A DNA stretch of 64,000 bases from Nakamurella sp. A5-74 (GCF_040438885.1 NZ_CP159218.1:2480001-2544000); one strand, 5' to 3'. Shown: positions 37,165 through 45,920, counted from the first letter of the stretch. Notes: generated by a model from the sequence alone, not told the origin. Numbers and translations are program-made.

Positions 37165-37668
37165 ATGCATCCCGTCACGACCCGGCGAGCAGTCAGCCCG
37201 GTGTTCGGTCAGCTGTACGTCAGCGCTGCGGTGTTGGCCTTCGCGGCACTGTTCGTCCCGCTGTACGCGTGGGGTGAGCAGGAGACGGTCATGGGATTCG
37301 TGGGCGGATCGGCGAGTGACGGCTATCCGCCGCTTTCGAGCATCGTGAACACGTCCTCGATCGACTCCTACTCGCTGTGGCAGGGCATCGTCAGCTACGG
37401 GGAGGTCATCGCCCTGCTGGCCACCCTGCTGGTCCTGGGGTACGTGGTGCTGGCGATCATCACCGCCCACCGGCGGCAGTCATTCTGGGCGCCGACTGCT
37501 CTGCTGGCGGTGAGCACGCTCGGTCTCGTGATGCTGACGGCCGAACCCGACCGCCCGTCCGGCGCCGTCACCGGGACAGGCCTGGGCATGCTGTGGGGAG
37601 CAGTTCTGGTCGTCGTGGTGACGAGCGCCGTGCACCTGTTCTGGGCCACGAGGACCCCCAGCGCCTGA
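37165..37668 (+). CDS. Small multi-helix membrane protein, unknown function
   Basis: 167 residues, four hydrophobic helices (about 15-37, 75-98, 108-122, 138-158), with a loop of about 35 residues after helix 1 that probably faces outward. No family recognised. ATG 37165 has a clear GGAGG seven bases upstream. It is divergent from ftsK with a 170-bp region between, which suggests an own promoter there. Confidence 0.75.
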   Translation: MHPVTTRRAVSPVFGQLYVSAAVLAFAALFVPLYAWGEQETVMGFVGGSASDGYPPLSSIVNTSSIDSYSLWQGIVSYGEVIALLATLLVLGYVVLAIITAHRRQSFWAPTALLAVSTLGLVMLTAEPDRPSGAVTGTGLGMLWGAVLVVVVTSAVHLFWATRTPSA

Positions 37669-37723
37669 TCGTTGCCACTGACGCCCCAATGTGTCAAACA
37701 CCTGCGGGTTCCGCGGAGCGACC

Positions 37724-37736
37724 CCTGATTAGGTGG
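37724..37736. repeat. Second copy of the CCTGATTAGGTGG motif
   Basis: The same 13 bases occur at 29379-29391 inside a hairpin. Here the TAA stop of the next gene (minus strand) lies within it, and the hairpin arms are poorer. Confidence 0.6.
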
Positions 37737-38277
37737 GTGGATGCCCCGAGTAGTTCGGCTCGACTCCGCCCCGCCAGAACTGGCGCGGCGCGTATCCACT
37801 TCTGCGTAGCCAGTGCTCGGTGTAGACGATGCGGTCGGGGCTGATGATCGTCAACGGATCGCTCGGTGGCTCTCGGAGCACACGGCCACGCTCGACATGA
37901 TCGGACTGCCAGCGGAAGGCCTCCCAGTACCCGTCGGCGGTCGGATCGTCGCGCTCGAGCGTCCGGGCGGTGCCGAAGATCTGCGCGCCTCGGCTGCTGG
38001 CCTGTCCGACCAGCGGAGCCACGATGCCGGCAGATACTCGCGGGTCCCGTCTGAGGTTTCGGGACTTCACCGAGTCGTTCCAGCTGGTGTAGAAGATCTC
38101 CAGACCCAGGTTGTAGTACCGCACTGGTGTCGCTGTCGGGCTTCCGTCCACGTTGACGGTGGCGACGACCGCGATGTTGTGGGTCGAAAGGAGGTTCAGG
38201 ATCCGCTCCTCCAGTTCAGGACGCGGCAGCTCCCGGTCAGGGGCTGGGCCAGCAAGCCAAGGATTCGTCAGCGGCAT
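37729..38277 (-). CDS. Pyridoxamine-phosphate-oxidase-like flavoprotein
   Basis: 182 residues of the FMN-binding split-barrel (PPOX) type: ILNLLSTHNIAVVATVNVDGSPTATPVRYYNLGLEIFYTSWNDSVKSRNLRRDPRVSAGIV is the standard N-terminal half, and ADGYWEAFRW follows. Actinobacterial relatives often use F420 or FMN; the cofactor cannot be told here. The start is ATG 38277; no strong ribosome binding site. The gene overlaps the CCTGATTAGGTGG motif at its stop. Convergent with the upstream membrane-protein gene. Confidence 0.8.
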   Translation of the reverse strand: MPLTNPWLAGPAPDRELPRPELEERILNLLSTHNIAVVATVNVDGSPTATPVRYYNLGLEIFYTSWNDSVKSRNLRRDPRVSAGIVAPLVGQASSRGAQIFGTARTLERDDPTADGYWEAFRWQSDHVERGRVLREPPSDPLTIISPDRIVYTEHWLRRSGYAPRQFWRGGVEPNYSGHPPT

Positions 38278-38591
38278 CCTGCGATTCTGACAGCGCTCAC
38301 CGGGTGCATCGCTCGACCGGCCGCCACGACGTGCCGCACGATGGCCGATTCCTGGCCCTGTCGAGGCCTTCTGGACACGGTGATCGAGCAGCGAGGAACG
38401 AGCGTGACGAGATCCCGTCGTGCCGCGGCCTGGCCGGCTTCATCACGGTTGGATTGATGCCCGCTCCTGGCAGCGAAGTCGGCACGCAGACGGGTCAGGT
38501 CTGCTGCAGGACGCCAGTCGGAACCCTGGGTCACAGCTCCGGAGTGCCCGATCCATCATCACTGTCGGACCCGATCGGTATCTCTTGGTGC
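38278..38591. other. 314-bp intergenic region with a dispersed repeat
   Basis: Lies between two divergent genes. The open frame running through it is not supported as coding. At 38381-38417 it has a reversed member of the dispersed repeat family (TGATCGAGCAGCGAGG...GAGATCCC), including an exact copy of the 14-mer at 38391-38404. Promoters for both flanking genes must lie here, but no convincing hexamers were found. Confidence 0.6.
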
Positions 38592-39011
38592 ATGGGGAAC
38601 GACCAGTCGGCAGGGGTGGACGAGCTGGAGCGGGAGCTCCAGCAGCTGGCTGCGGCGTGGACAACTCCGCGGGCGCGGGAATGCTTGTACTGCTTCGTGT
38701 ATCGGATGTTGGAGTTCGGCTGCCGCGGGCTCGTTTTCGCCCAGCGCTACCGCGACCTACGGGCGCCGCGGGCCACCGCGCTGGAGCGCCGACTCGGAGC
38801 GCGGGGCGGGTTCTGCGACTGCGAGATCTTCCTGAACTCGGTGGAACCGGTGTCGACGCTCTTGGTTGGTGCGCGTGTGCTGCCACCGGACGAGGACGGG
38901 GTGGTGTTCGAGGAACCTGCGGGCTGGCCCGAAGACTTCCCGCGCTGCGAGGAAGTTCGCACCGGGTCCACCCGCGGATGCACGCTGTGGAAGCGGCGGT
39001 CCCGGTGGTGA
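38592..39011 (+). CDS. DUF2695-like small protein
   Basis: 139 residues. The N-terminal half is helical (DELERELQQLAAAWTTPRARECLYCFVYRMLEFGC), followed by the pattern CRGLVFAQRYRDL and GGFCDCEIFLNSVEPV, whose C-x-C-E-I/V-x-L-N is typical of DUF2695. Five cysteines could bind metal or form disulfides. The function of the family is unknown. ATG 38592 is chosen; the long upstream frame is not supported. Converges on the DUF952 gene with 15 bp between. Confidence 0.7.
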   Translation: MGNDQSAGVDELERELQQLAAAWTTPRARECLYCFVYRMLEFGCRGLVFAQRYRDLRAPRATALERRLGARGGFCDCEIFLNSVEPVSTLLVGARVLPPDEDGVVFEEPAGWPEDFPRCEEVRTGSTRGCTLWKRRSRW

Positions 39012-39026
39012 GGCAGGCGGAACAGG

Positions 39027-39377
39027 TCAGACCGGGAGGCCCTCGGCGTCCACCGGGTCCACCGACAGGACCGCAGCGACCGGCAGCGGTCCGTACAGGT
39101 GCGGGAACAGCTCAGCTCCGCCGTGGGTGTTCTCCCGGACGACCGGCGGGTCCAGGCGGACGGTGTCCACGGTCAGCAGCACGACCGGTTCGTCGATCCC
39201 CGACCAGAATCGCTGCCACACCCCCGCCCGTTGGGTGGCGTCGCACAGGTGGATGAATCCCTCGTCGGACAACGTCATGCCACGCCCGGAGACCAGGTGT
39301 TGGCCGGCCGCGAGCGACCGTTGCCAGTCGGCGGCCGTCGTGTAGTGGTAGACCGGTTCAGGCTCCGGCTCAGACAT
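39027..39377 (-). CDS. DUF952-family protein
   Basis: 116 residues, full family length. The signature VYHYTTAADWQRSLAAG, followed by DEGFIHLCDATQ and ENTHGGAELFPHLYGPLPVAAV, is diagnostic of DUF952, whose fold resembles ADP-ribosyltransferase-like proteins; the biochemical role is unknown. The ATG at 39377 overlaps the end of the RNase J gene by eight bases, so the two are likely translated from one mRNA. Confidence 0.88.
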   Translation of the reverse strand: MSEPEPEPVYHYTTAADWQRSLAAGQHLVSGRGMTLSDEGFIHLCDATQRAGVWQRFWSGIDEPVVLLTVDTVRLDPPVVRENTHGGAELFPHLYGPLPVAAVLSVDPVDAEGLPV

Positions 39378-41058
39378 CCAACACCGTGGGGACGATCATC
39401 GGCCGCCGTCCGTACTTGTCGGCGACCCAGCGGCCGACGACCCGGCGCACGGACTGCGCGATCCGGTGCGGATCGGTGATGCCGTCGGCCTCCGTGCGCG
39501 ACAATTCCGCCTCCACCAGCGGGACCACCGCGTCCAGCGCCTTCGGATCGTCGGAGAAGCCGCGGCCGGACAACGTGGGCGACGCCTTGGCGCGGCCGGT
39601 CTGCCGGTCGATCACCACGGTGATGGAGATGAAGCCGCCCTCCCCCAGGATGAGGCGGTCGGACAGCGTGTTCTCGCCGACGTCGCCGACGGCGTTGCCG
39701 TCGACATAGACCATGCCGACGTCGACGTGCCCGACGATCTTCGCCCGACGGTTCACGAGGTCGACGACAGTGCCGTTGGGCGCGATCACCACCCGGTCCG
39801 TCGGGACCCCGGTGGAAACCGCCAGCTTCGCGTTGGCACGCAGGTGGCGCCATTCCCCGTGGACGGGCATGACGTTGCGCGGCCGGACCGCGTTGTAGAG
39901 ATACAGCAGCTCCCCCGCCGACGCATGGCCGGAGACGTGCACCTTGGCGACCCCCTGGTGCACGACCGTCACCCCGATCCTGGCGAGTTCGTTGATCACG
40001 GTGAACACGCTGGTCTCGTTGCCGGGGATCATCGAGCTGGCCAGGATCACCGTGTCACCCTGCTGGAGGTTCACGCTGCGGTGCTCACCACGCGACATCC
40101 TCGACAATGCCGAGAGCGGCTCGCCCTGCGAACCCGTCGAGACCAACATGACCTGGTCCGGCGGCAGATCCAGCACCTTGTCGAGATTGCGGACGAGACC
40201 GTCCGGGACGGTGAGCAGGCCGAGTTCCTGCGCGATCTGCATGTTGCGCACCATCGATCGACCGACGAAGGCCACCTTGCGGCCGTACTTGTGCGCGGAG
40301 TCCAGCATCTGTTGGACGCGATGGACGTGCGAGGCGAACGACGCGACGATGACCCGCTGCGGTGCGTTGCGGATGTAGTTGTCCATCACCGGGCCGATCT
40401 CCCGCTCGGGAGCCACGAACCCGGGCACCTCGGCATTGGTCGAGTCGACGAGGAACAGGTCGACACCCTCGTCGCCGAACCGCGCGAACCCGCCGAGGTC
40501 GGTCAGCCGCCCGTCCAGCGGCAACTGGTCGAGCTTGATGTCCCCGGTGTGCAGGACGCTGCCGGCCGCCGTCCTGATGCCGACCGCGAGCGCGTCCGGG
40601 ATCGAGTGGTTGACGGCGAAGAACTCCAGGTCGAACTTGCCGACGCTGCGGCGTTCCCGTTCGACGACCATCTGCAGGTTGGGCTTGATCCGGTGTTCCT
40701 TGCACTTCGCCGCGATCAGGGCGAGGGAGAACTGAGCGCCGATCACGGGGATGTTGCTGCGCAGCCGCAACAGCCACGGCAGCGCCCCGATGTGGTCCTC
40801 GTGGCCGTGGGTGATGACAACGGCTTCGATGTCGTCGATGCGGTCCTCGATGTGGCTGAGGTCCGGCAGGATCAGATCGACACCGGGCTGGGCGTCTTCC
40901 GGGAACAGCACCCCGCAGTCGACGATGAGCAGTCGCCCGTTGAGCTCGTAGACGGTCATGTTGCGACCGATCTCGCCGATGCCGCCCAACGCGACGATGC
41001 GCAGTGCGTCGCGACGGAGCCGCGCGGGCTCCAGACCGGTTCGGTTCGGTGCGGGCAT
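39370..41058 (-). CDS. rnj: Ribonuclease J
   Basis: Metallo-beta-lactamase/beta-CASP ribonuclease with 5'-3' exo- and endonuclease activity in RNA turnover. The 562 residues have the zinc motif VVITHGHEDHIGALPWLL, plus FFAVNHSIPDALAV, VLHTGDIKLD, FLVDSTNAEVPGF and the beta-CASP region ending HVSGHASAGELLYLYNAVRP; the C-terminal domain ends DKYGRRPMIVPTVLDV. ATG 41058 shares one base with the dapA stop (TGATG), the classic dapA-rnj coupling in actinobacteria. Confidence 0.97.
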   Translation of the reverse strand: MPAPNRTGLEPARLRRDALRIVALGGIGEIGRNMTVYELNGRLLIVDCGVLFPEDAQPGVDLILPDLSHIEDRIDDIEAVVITHGHEDHIGALPWLLRLRSNIPVIGAQFSLALIAAKCKEHRIKPNLQMVVERERRSVGKFDLEFFAVNHSIPDALAVGIRTAAGSVLHTGDIKLDQLPLDGRLTDLGGFARFGDEGVDLFLVDSTNAEVPGFVAPEREIGPVMDNYIRNAPQRVIVASFASHVHRVQQMLDSAHKYGRKVAFVGRSMVRNMQIAQELGLLTVPDGLVRNLDKVLDLPPDQVMLVSTGSQGEPLSALSRMSRGEHRSVNLQQGDTVILASSMIPGNETSVFTVINELARIGVTVVHQGVAKVHVSGHASAGELLYLYNAVRPRNVMPVHGEWRHLRANAKLAVSTGVPTDRVVIAPNGTVVDLVNRRAKIVGHVDVGMVYVDGNAVGDVGENTLSDRLILGEGGFISITVVIDRQTGRAKASPTLSGRGFSDDPKALDAVVPLVEAELSRTEADGITDPHRIAQSVRRVVGRWVADKYGRRPMIVPTVLDV

Positions 41059-42002
41059 CAGGCGTCCTGTCCATCGGTGAAGAATTCGGCCAAATCGGCT
41101 TCGATCAGGTCGCGCTGCTCGGCGGTCGCCGGGATCTGCGGCAACCGGGGACCGCCGACCTCGAACCCGCGCAGCGCCAGCGCGGTCTTGGCAAACACCA
41201 GTCCGGCTCCTCCGCCGGTGCGCCCCATCGCCCGATGGACGGGCAGCAGCTTCTCGTGGAAGGTCCGGGCGGCGCGGAAGTCGCCGGCGTTCGCGGCGTC
41301 GACCATCGCCTTCACGGTGGGTCCCACGACGTGCGCAACGATCGAGACCACCCCGACCGCGCCGATGCTCATCCACGGCAATGTGACCGGATCGTCGCCC
41401 GAGTAGTAGACGAGATCGCTGCCGGCGATCACCCGGGCACCGGCTTCCAGATCACCCTTGGCGTCCTTGACGGCCACGATCCGGGGGTGCTCGGCCAGGG
41501 CCAGCAACGTGTCGACGGCGATCGGCACCACCGAGCGGGGCGGGATGTCGTACAGCATGATCGGTAGTCCACAGCCGTCCGCGACAGCTGTGAAGTGCGC
41601 GAGCAGACCGGCCTGCTGCGGCCGGGAGTAGTAGGGCGTGACGAGCAGGCCGCCGTGGGCGCCGGCAGCTTCCGCCGCCCGCGCGAGGGTGATCGAGTGT
41701 GCGGTGTCGTAGGTGCCGATACCGGACAGGATGGTGGCCCGCTCGCCGACCGCCTCGACGGTGGCACGGATGACGTCCTGCTTCTCGGCGTCGGTCGTGG
41801 TGGGCGATTCGCCGGTGGTGCCGTTGACGACCAGTCCGTCACTCCCCTCGTCGACCAACCGCGAGGCCAGCGCACCTACCCGCTCCAGATCGACCGCCCC
41901 GTCGGCGGTGAACGGGGTGACCATCGCGGTCAGGGTCGTGCCGAACGGGCGGCCGGGCACGCCGGACGGGCCGGCGACCAGTGCGCCGGAGTCGATACTC
42001 AT
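41058..42002 (-). CDS. dapA: 4-Hydroxy-tetrahydrodipicolinate synthase
   Basis: Condenses pyruvate with aspartate semialdehyde, the first committed step to lysine and diaminopimelate for peptidoglycan. The 314 residues have the substrate motif NGTTGESPTTTDAEK, the tyrosine in MLYDIPPRS and the Schiff-base lysine in IVAVKDAKGDL. ATG 42002 has TAGTTT six bases further upstream and no proper ribosome binding site, suggesting leaderless translation. The DapB partner is 18.6 kb away on the same strand. Confidence 0.97.
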   Translation of the reverse strand: MSIDSGALVAGPSGVPGRPFGTTLTAMVTPFTADGAVDLERVGALASRLVDEGSDGLVVNGTTGESPTTTDAEKQDVIRATVEAVGERATILSGIGTYDTAHSITLARAAEAAGAHGGLLVTPYYSRPQQAGLLAHFTAVADGCGLPIMLYDIPPRSVVPIAVDTLLALAEHPRIVAVKDAKGDLEAGARVIAGSDLVYYSGDDPVTLPWMSIGAVGVVSIVAHVVGPTVKAMVDAANAGDFRAARTFHEKLLPVHRAMGRTGGGAGLVFAKTALALRGFEVGGPRLPQIPATAEQRDLIEADLAEFFTDGQDA

Positions 42003-42085
42003 CCACCCAAACTACCGTCGCCCGCCGACACGACGTGCGCCGGTCGTTGTTCGCCTCCCGCGCTCCGGTGAGCGACGATGACCGG

Positions 42086-43285
42086 ATGACGCACCCGACA
42101 CCGCCTGCCGCGACTGCGGCCGACCCATCCTTTCCGGACCTGCTGGCCGCCGCCGAATCCGCGCTGCCCGCCCTGCTGGGCGCAATCGGCTCGGTGGTCG
42201 GTGTCGAGACTCCCAGCGCAGACCTGGCGGCGGTGGCGCACGGCGCCGAGCAGGTGGCGGCGCTGGGTACCGGGATGCTCGGGATCGCCCCCGAAACGCT
42301 CACCGTCGACGGCTGCACCCATCTGCGGTGGCGCCTGGGCGGGTCGGGGCCCCGGGTGCTGATCCTGTGCCACCAGGACACGGTCTGGCCGCTCGGCACC
42401 CTCGAGCGGCTGCCGTTCGCGATCCGCGACGGAGTGCTCACCGGGCCGGGGTCCTTCGACATGAAGACCGGTCTGGTGATGGCCTTTCATGCGCTCCAGT
42501 TGCTCGGTGCAGGCGGGAGCTCGGGCACCGAGGTCCCGGCTGTCACCGTGCTCGTCACCGGCGACGAGGAGATCGGGTCGCCGACGTCCCGAGCGCTCAT
42601 CGAGCAGGAGGCCAGCACAGCAGCCGCGACCTTCGTCCTGGAAGCCAGCGGAGACGGCGGCCGGATCAAGACCGGTCGCAAGGGGGTGTCGATGTACCAG
42701 GTCACAGTGACGGGGCGGGCATCGCACGCCGGGCTGGAGCCGGAGAAGGGCATCAACGCCGGCGTGGAGCTGGCCCGACTGATCCTGCAGATCGAACAGT
42801 TCGCCGACCTGGCCGCCGGCACCAGCGTGGTGCCGACCGCGGCCTCGATCGGCACCACCGGCAACACCGTTCCGGCCTCCGCAACGGTGTCGGTCGACTC
42901 GCGGGCCTGGACGGTCGACGAGCAGCACCGGGTCGACGCGGCGATGAGGGCCCTGCGCACCGCTCATCCCGAAGCCGCCCTGGAGATCGGCGGCGGGATC
43001 AACCGACCGCCGATGGATCCCGCCCAGGCCCAGCCACTGTTCGAGCTGGCCGGTGAGCTCGCCGTGGGTCTGGGTCTGCCTGCGCCGCAGGAGATCTCGG
43101 TGGGAGGTGGCTCGGACGGCAACTTCACCGCCGGCGTCGGCTGCCCGACGCTGGACGGTCTCGGCGCAGTCGGCGGTGGCGCCCATGCGGACACCGAACA
43201 CGTGCTCGTGGCAGAGATCGCAGGTCGGACCGCACTGCTCGCCGCGCTCATCCGCAGTGTCTGTGCCGGTTCTCCGACCCGATGA
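42086..43285 (+). CDS. M20 metallopeptidase (carboxypeptidase G2-like)
   Basis: 399 residues in the M20A layout: zinc-binding His in LILCHQDTVWPLGTL, bridging Asp in GPGSFDMKTGL, catalytic Glu pair in VTGDEEIGSPTS, another ligand in VLEASGDGG, and His in GGGAHADTEHV. The dimerisation domain sits between about 190 and 305. It resembles glutamate carboxypeptidase CPG2, which removes C-terminal glutamate. The start is ATG 42086 after the divergent dapA promoter region. Its end overlaps the next gene (ATGA), so the two work from one mRNA. Confidence 0.9.
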   Translation: MTHPTPPAATAADPSFPDLLAAAESALPALLGAIGSVVGVETPSADLAAVAHGAEQVAALGTGMLGIAPETLTVDGCTHLRWRLGGSGPRVLILCHQDTVWPLGTLERLPFAIRDGVLTGPGSFDMKTGLVMAFHALQLLGAGGSSGTEVPAVTVLVTGDEEIGSPTSRALIEQEASTAAATFVLEASGDGGRIKTGRKGVSMYQVTVTGRASHAGLEPEKGINAGVELARLILQIEQFADLAAGTSVVPTAASIGTTGNTVPASATVSVDSRAWTVDEQHRVDAAMRALRTAHPEAALEIGGGINRPPMDPAQAQPLFELAGELAVGLGLPAPQEISVGGGSDGNFTAGVGCPTLDGLGAVGGGAHADTEHVLVAEIAGRTALLAALIRSVCAGSPTR

Positions 43286-44193
43286 ATCCTGACCGGCAGA
43301 ACGGGTCTGAGGAAGGGTCCGCCGCGGACGCATCCTCGGCCGCGCGAGTACGGGCCGTCCTGCTGGAGCACCTGCCCGGGTACGAGCCGGTGACCATCAC
43401 GGTGACCGGGGTCGAGCCCCGGACCGGAAGCGGCGGAGAGCTGGTCGAGGTCGACGGGACGCTGGGGATCAGCCTGCCCACGTCCGCCGGACCCGTTGGG
43501 TCGCACCGGTTACGACCGTCCGTCGAGGCAACGTTGCTCCGCTCGTTGGCCGGGCTGCTGGACGTTCCCCTGCCGGTCCCGGTGCTCCAGGACGACGAAC
43601 AATCGGTACGAGGATTCCGCACGGTGCCGGGACGCCGTCTCGGGGACCTGCCGGATCTCGAACCGCCTGCAGCGCTTCGACTCGCGCGGCGACTGGGTGC
43701 CGCGCTGGCCGACCTGCACGGGGTGGACGCCTCCGACACCGGCGCCGACCTGCCCATCGTCGGCGGTCCCGAGTCGTACCGCGCGGCGGCTGCTCGGGTG
43801 TGGGCGGCGGTGGGCGGCGCGGTCACCGACGCGGGCCTGCACGCCGCAGTGACGCAGTTCCTGCAGGAGCCGGCTCCGGACCATCCCCCGCACCCATCCC
43901 TGTGCCATCTCGATCTCCGTCCGGCAAGCATCCTGCTGGACGAGGACTCGCTGCTCTGCGGGATCCAACACTGGGCGAACGCCGGTGTGGGCGACCCGGC
44001 GCGGGATCTCGGATCGGTGCTGCTGTACCTCGGGTCGGCAGGGCTGGGCGCTGCGCTGGACGGCTACCGACGCGCCGGAGCCGTCACCGACGATGATCCG
44101 GAGCTGGCGCAGCGCATCGTGTTCCACGCCCGCTGCGCGGCGATCGAGGACGCAGTGCGACACCCCGAGCGGCTGGCCTCTGGGGGGTGGTAG
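43282..44193 (+). CDS. APH-like phosphotransferase fold, probably catalytically inactive
   Basis: 303 residues resembling aminoglycoside/choline phosphotransferases. The loop expected as H-x-D-x-x-P-x-N is HLDLRPAS, so the catalytic Asp stays but the metal-binding Asn is Ser. The following I-D-W metal motif, expected before AGVGDPA, reads QHWANAGVGDPARD, so the metal-binding Asp is His. No clear nucleotide-binding Lys was found in the N-lobe. It is therefore a likely pseudokinase or a kinase with unusual metal use. Coupled to the M20 gene by a four-base overlap. Confidence 0.8.
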   Translation: MNPDRQNGSEEGSAADASSAARVRAVLLEHLPGYEPVTITVTGVEPRTGSGGELVEVDGTLGISLPTSAGPVGSHRLRPSVEATLLRSLAGLLDVPLPVPVLQDDEQSVRGFRTVPGRRLGDLPDLEPPAALRLARRLGAALADLHGVDASDTGADLPIVGGPESYRAAAARVWAAVGGAVTDAGLHAAVTQFLQEPAPDHPPHPSLCHLDLRPASILLDEDSLLCGIQHWANAGVGDPARDLGSVLLYLGSAGLGAALDGYRRAGAVTDDDPELAQRIVFHARCAAIEDAVRHPERLASGGW

Positions 44194-44229
44194 GGCGCAC
44201 GGAGTGAGCCGAAACCGCCGGCGCGTCAC

Positions 44230-44258
44230 GGGATCTCGACTGCTGCGTCGTTCGATCA
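44230..44258. repeat. Dispersed intergenic repeat, copy 1
   Basis: Begins GGGATCTCGACTG and ends TTCGATCA. It lies between the convergent APH-like and TIGR03085-type genes. Related copies are at 44952, 60543 and 60611, and reversed ones near 38381, 55811 and 56812. Confidence 0.8.
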
Positions 44259-44290
44259 CGTAGCGGTCGATCACCGAAGCAGCGGCGGTG

Positions 44291-44914
44291 CTACTTCCGT
44301 TTCGCCGCAACCCGTTCCAGTGTCTGCGGGTCGGCGACGAGCTCGACCCTGGACTCGTCACGGCCGAAGATCCAGAGCACGATCTCGGGCGCGGCGCCGT
44401 GCAGCTCCAGGGTGCTTTTCCCCGAACGGAGCTCGATCCGCTCACCGTTCGGCAGCACGGCCGTCACTCCGACGCCCAGTGGCTTGGTGATGATCCCGGC
44501 GAACTTCGAGCGGAGGATCCGTTCCACCGCCTCGGCGGTCGCGGTCGGCAGCGCGCGGGGCTCCCAACCCGGCGCACCACGGCGCACGTCCTCGTGGTGG
44601 ACGAAGAACTCGGCCCCGTTGGACAACTCCTCGAGCTTGCCCCAGCCCATCGGATTCCAGCCGGGCGGGCCCGATCGCAGGGTGTCGATCTGCTCGGCCC
44701 AGGGACGTGCCTCGATGGCCTCGGTGACCGACTTCCCGTGTCCGCGCAGGAACGGGATCACCTGGCCCAGGGCGGCATCGGGGCGACGCTCGCGGATGAT
44801 CAGGTGCGACATCAGGTCGCCGGTGTCCCAGCCTTCGCACAATGTCGGGCGCTCCGGCCCGACCTCCGCGAACAGATCCGCAAGTGCCGTTCGTTCGCTG
44901 CTCGCCAGTCCCAT
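44291..44914 (-). CDS. TIGR03085-family metal-binding protein
   Basis: 207 residues of the DinB/maleylpyruvate-isomerase-like superfamily. The family pattern is LCEGWDTGDLMSHLIIRERRPDAALG with a metal histidine at the end of the helix, and GAEFFVHHEDVRRGAPGWEPR supplies the second pair of histidines. The reaction is unknown; mycothiol-linked chemistry is typical for the superfamily. A GTG nine bases upstream is possible, but ATG 44914 is preferred because TACCGT lies 7 nt before it, in the same context as the ftsK start. Confidence 0.85.
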   Translation of the reverse strand: MGLASSERTALADLFAEVGPERPTLCEGWDTGDLMSHLIIRERRPDAALGQVIPFLRGHGKSVTEAIEARPWAEQIDTLRSGPPGWNPMGWGKLEELSNGAEFFVHHEDVRRGAPGWEPRALPTATAEAVERILRSKFAGIITKPLGVGVTAVLPNGERIELRSGKSTLELHGAAPEIVLWIFGRDESRVELVADPQTLERVAAKRK

Positions 44915-44927
44915 GATCGTCACGGTA
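44915..44927 (-). promoter_or_regulatory. -10 element for a probable leaderless mRNA
   Basis: On the minus strand TACCGT is followed by GACGATC and the ATG. No Shine-Dalgarno is present. Confidence 0.5.
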
Positions 44928-44951
44928 CGGGCTTCCGGTGGCAGGGCGGAC

Positions 44952-44980
44952 GGGATCTCGACTCCTGCGTCGCTCGATCA
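44952..44980. repeat. Dispersed intergenic repeat, copy 2
   Basis: Begins GGGATCTCGACTCC and ends CGCTCGATCA. The 23-bp tandem array follows directly, suggesting the element is a hot spot for repeat growth. Confidence 0.85.
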
Positions 44981-44982
44981 CC

Positions 44983-45107
44983 GTCGGGTGGGTTGCCCGG
45001 TCGGCGCCGGGTGGGTTGCCCGGTCGGCGTCGGGTGGGTTGCCCGGTCGGCGTCGGGTGGGTTGCCCGGTCGGCGTCGGGTGGGTTGCCCGGTCGGCGTC
45101 GGGTGGG
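44983..45107. repeat. 23-bp tandem repeat, five copies plus a partial sixth
   Basis: The unit contains GGGTGGGTTGCCCGG; starts of GGGTGGG fall at 44986, 45009, 45032, 45055, 45078 and 45101, all exactly 23 bp apart. Copies are nearly identical (one T-to-C change in the second). The period is not a multiple of three and no spacers occur, so it is a non-coding minisatellite. It lies in the 296-bp divergent region upstream of the amidotransferase gene. Confidence 0.95.
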
Positions 45108-45210
45108 ACGCTGCAGGGCCGGGGCGGATCTGCCGATCCGTCGGCCATGCTCTTGGATGGACCCGACGGAACAGGTCGCGGCGCACCGGCGCCCGGACGA
45201 GGGAGATCGA

Positions 45211-45915
45211 GTGACGGCGCGAGCCCTGGTGGTGCAGAACGGTCGCAGCGGCGGTCCGAGGAGGTTCGCGTCCTGGCTCACCGAGCACGACATCGAGTTG
45301 GACGTGCGGCATCCGTACCGCGGGGACGAGCTGCCCGGGACGCTCGAGCACGACGCACTGATCATGCTCGGCGGCGGTTACCTGCCCGATGACGACGCCC
45401 GGGCACCCTGGCTGGCCCCGGTGCGTGAGCTCGTCGGGGCCGCGCTCGAGTCCGGCACTCCCTACCTGGGGATCTGCCTGGGCGGCCAACTGCTCGCCCA
45501 CGTCGGTGGCGGCGAGGTGCAGGGTCAGTACGGGACACCGGAGTTCGGCAGCACCGCCCTCACCCTGCGACCGGAAGCGGCGAGCGATGCACTGTTCGCC
45601 GGCGTGCCGGACGACTTCACCGCCATCGAGCACCACGTCGACGCCATCACCCGGCTGCCCGCCGGTGCCGTCTGGCTCGCCAGCTCCGAGGCCTGCCCGT
45701 ACCAGGCGTTCCGGCTGGGCGACTCGGCGTGGGGGCTGCAGTTCCACCCGGAGACCACGCCCGCCCGGATCAACACCTGGAGCCAGGCGTCCCTCGACCG
45801 GCACGGGCTCGACCGCGCGGAACTGCATGACGCCGCGGTACGGGACGACGCGCGCGCGGTCGGCATCTGGCAGCAGTTCGCCTCCCGGTTCGCCGCCCGG
45901 GTCAGCGGCGCCTGA
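45211..45915 (+). CDS. Class I glutamine amidotransferase-like protein
   Basis: 234 residues of the GuaA/GATase type: oxyanion region IMLGGGYLPDD, nucleophile Cys in YLGICLGGQLLAHVGGG, and the His-Glu pair in GLQFHPETTPARI. There is no synthetase partner next to it, so it may work as a stand-alone hydrolase or with a protein elsewhere. GTG 45211 has GGGAG seven bases upstream; the longer frame runs into the 23-bp repeats and is rejected. A hairpin follows. Confidence 0.9.
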   Translation: MTARALVVQNGRSGGPRRFASWLTEHDIELDVRHPYRGDELPGTLEHDALIMLGGGYLPDDDARAPWLAPVRELVGAALESGTPYLGICLGGQLLAHVGGGEVQGQYGTPEFGSTALTLRPEAASDALFAGVPDDFTAIEHHVDAITRLPAGAVWLASSEACPYQAFRLGDSAWGLQFHPETTPARINTWSQASLDRHGLDRAELHDAAVRDDARAVGIWQQFASRFAARVSGA

Positions 45916-45920
45916 GCACC

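Noticed and set aside
44938-45210. N-terminal extension of the amidotransferase through the 23-bp repeats
   Set aside because: The frame crosses a repeat whose period is not a multiple of three, giving low-complexity protein; GTG 45211 has a good ribosome binding site and fits the family N-terminus.
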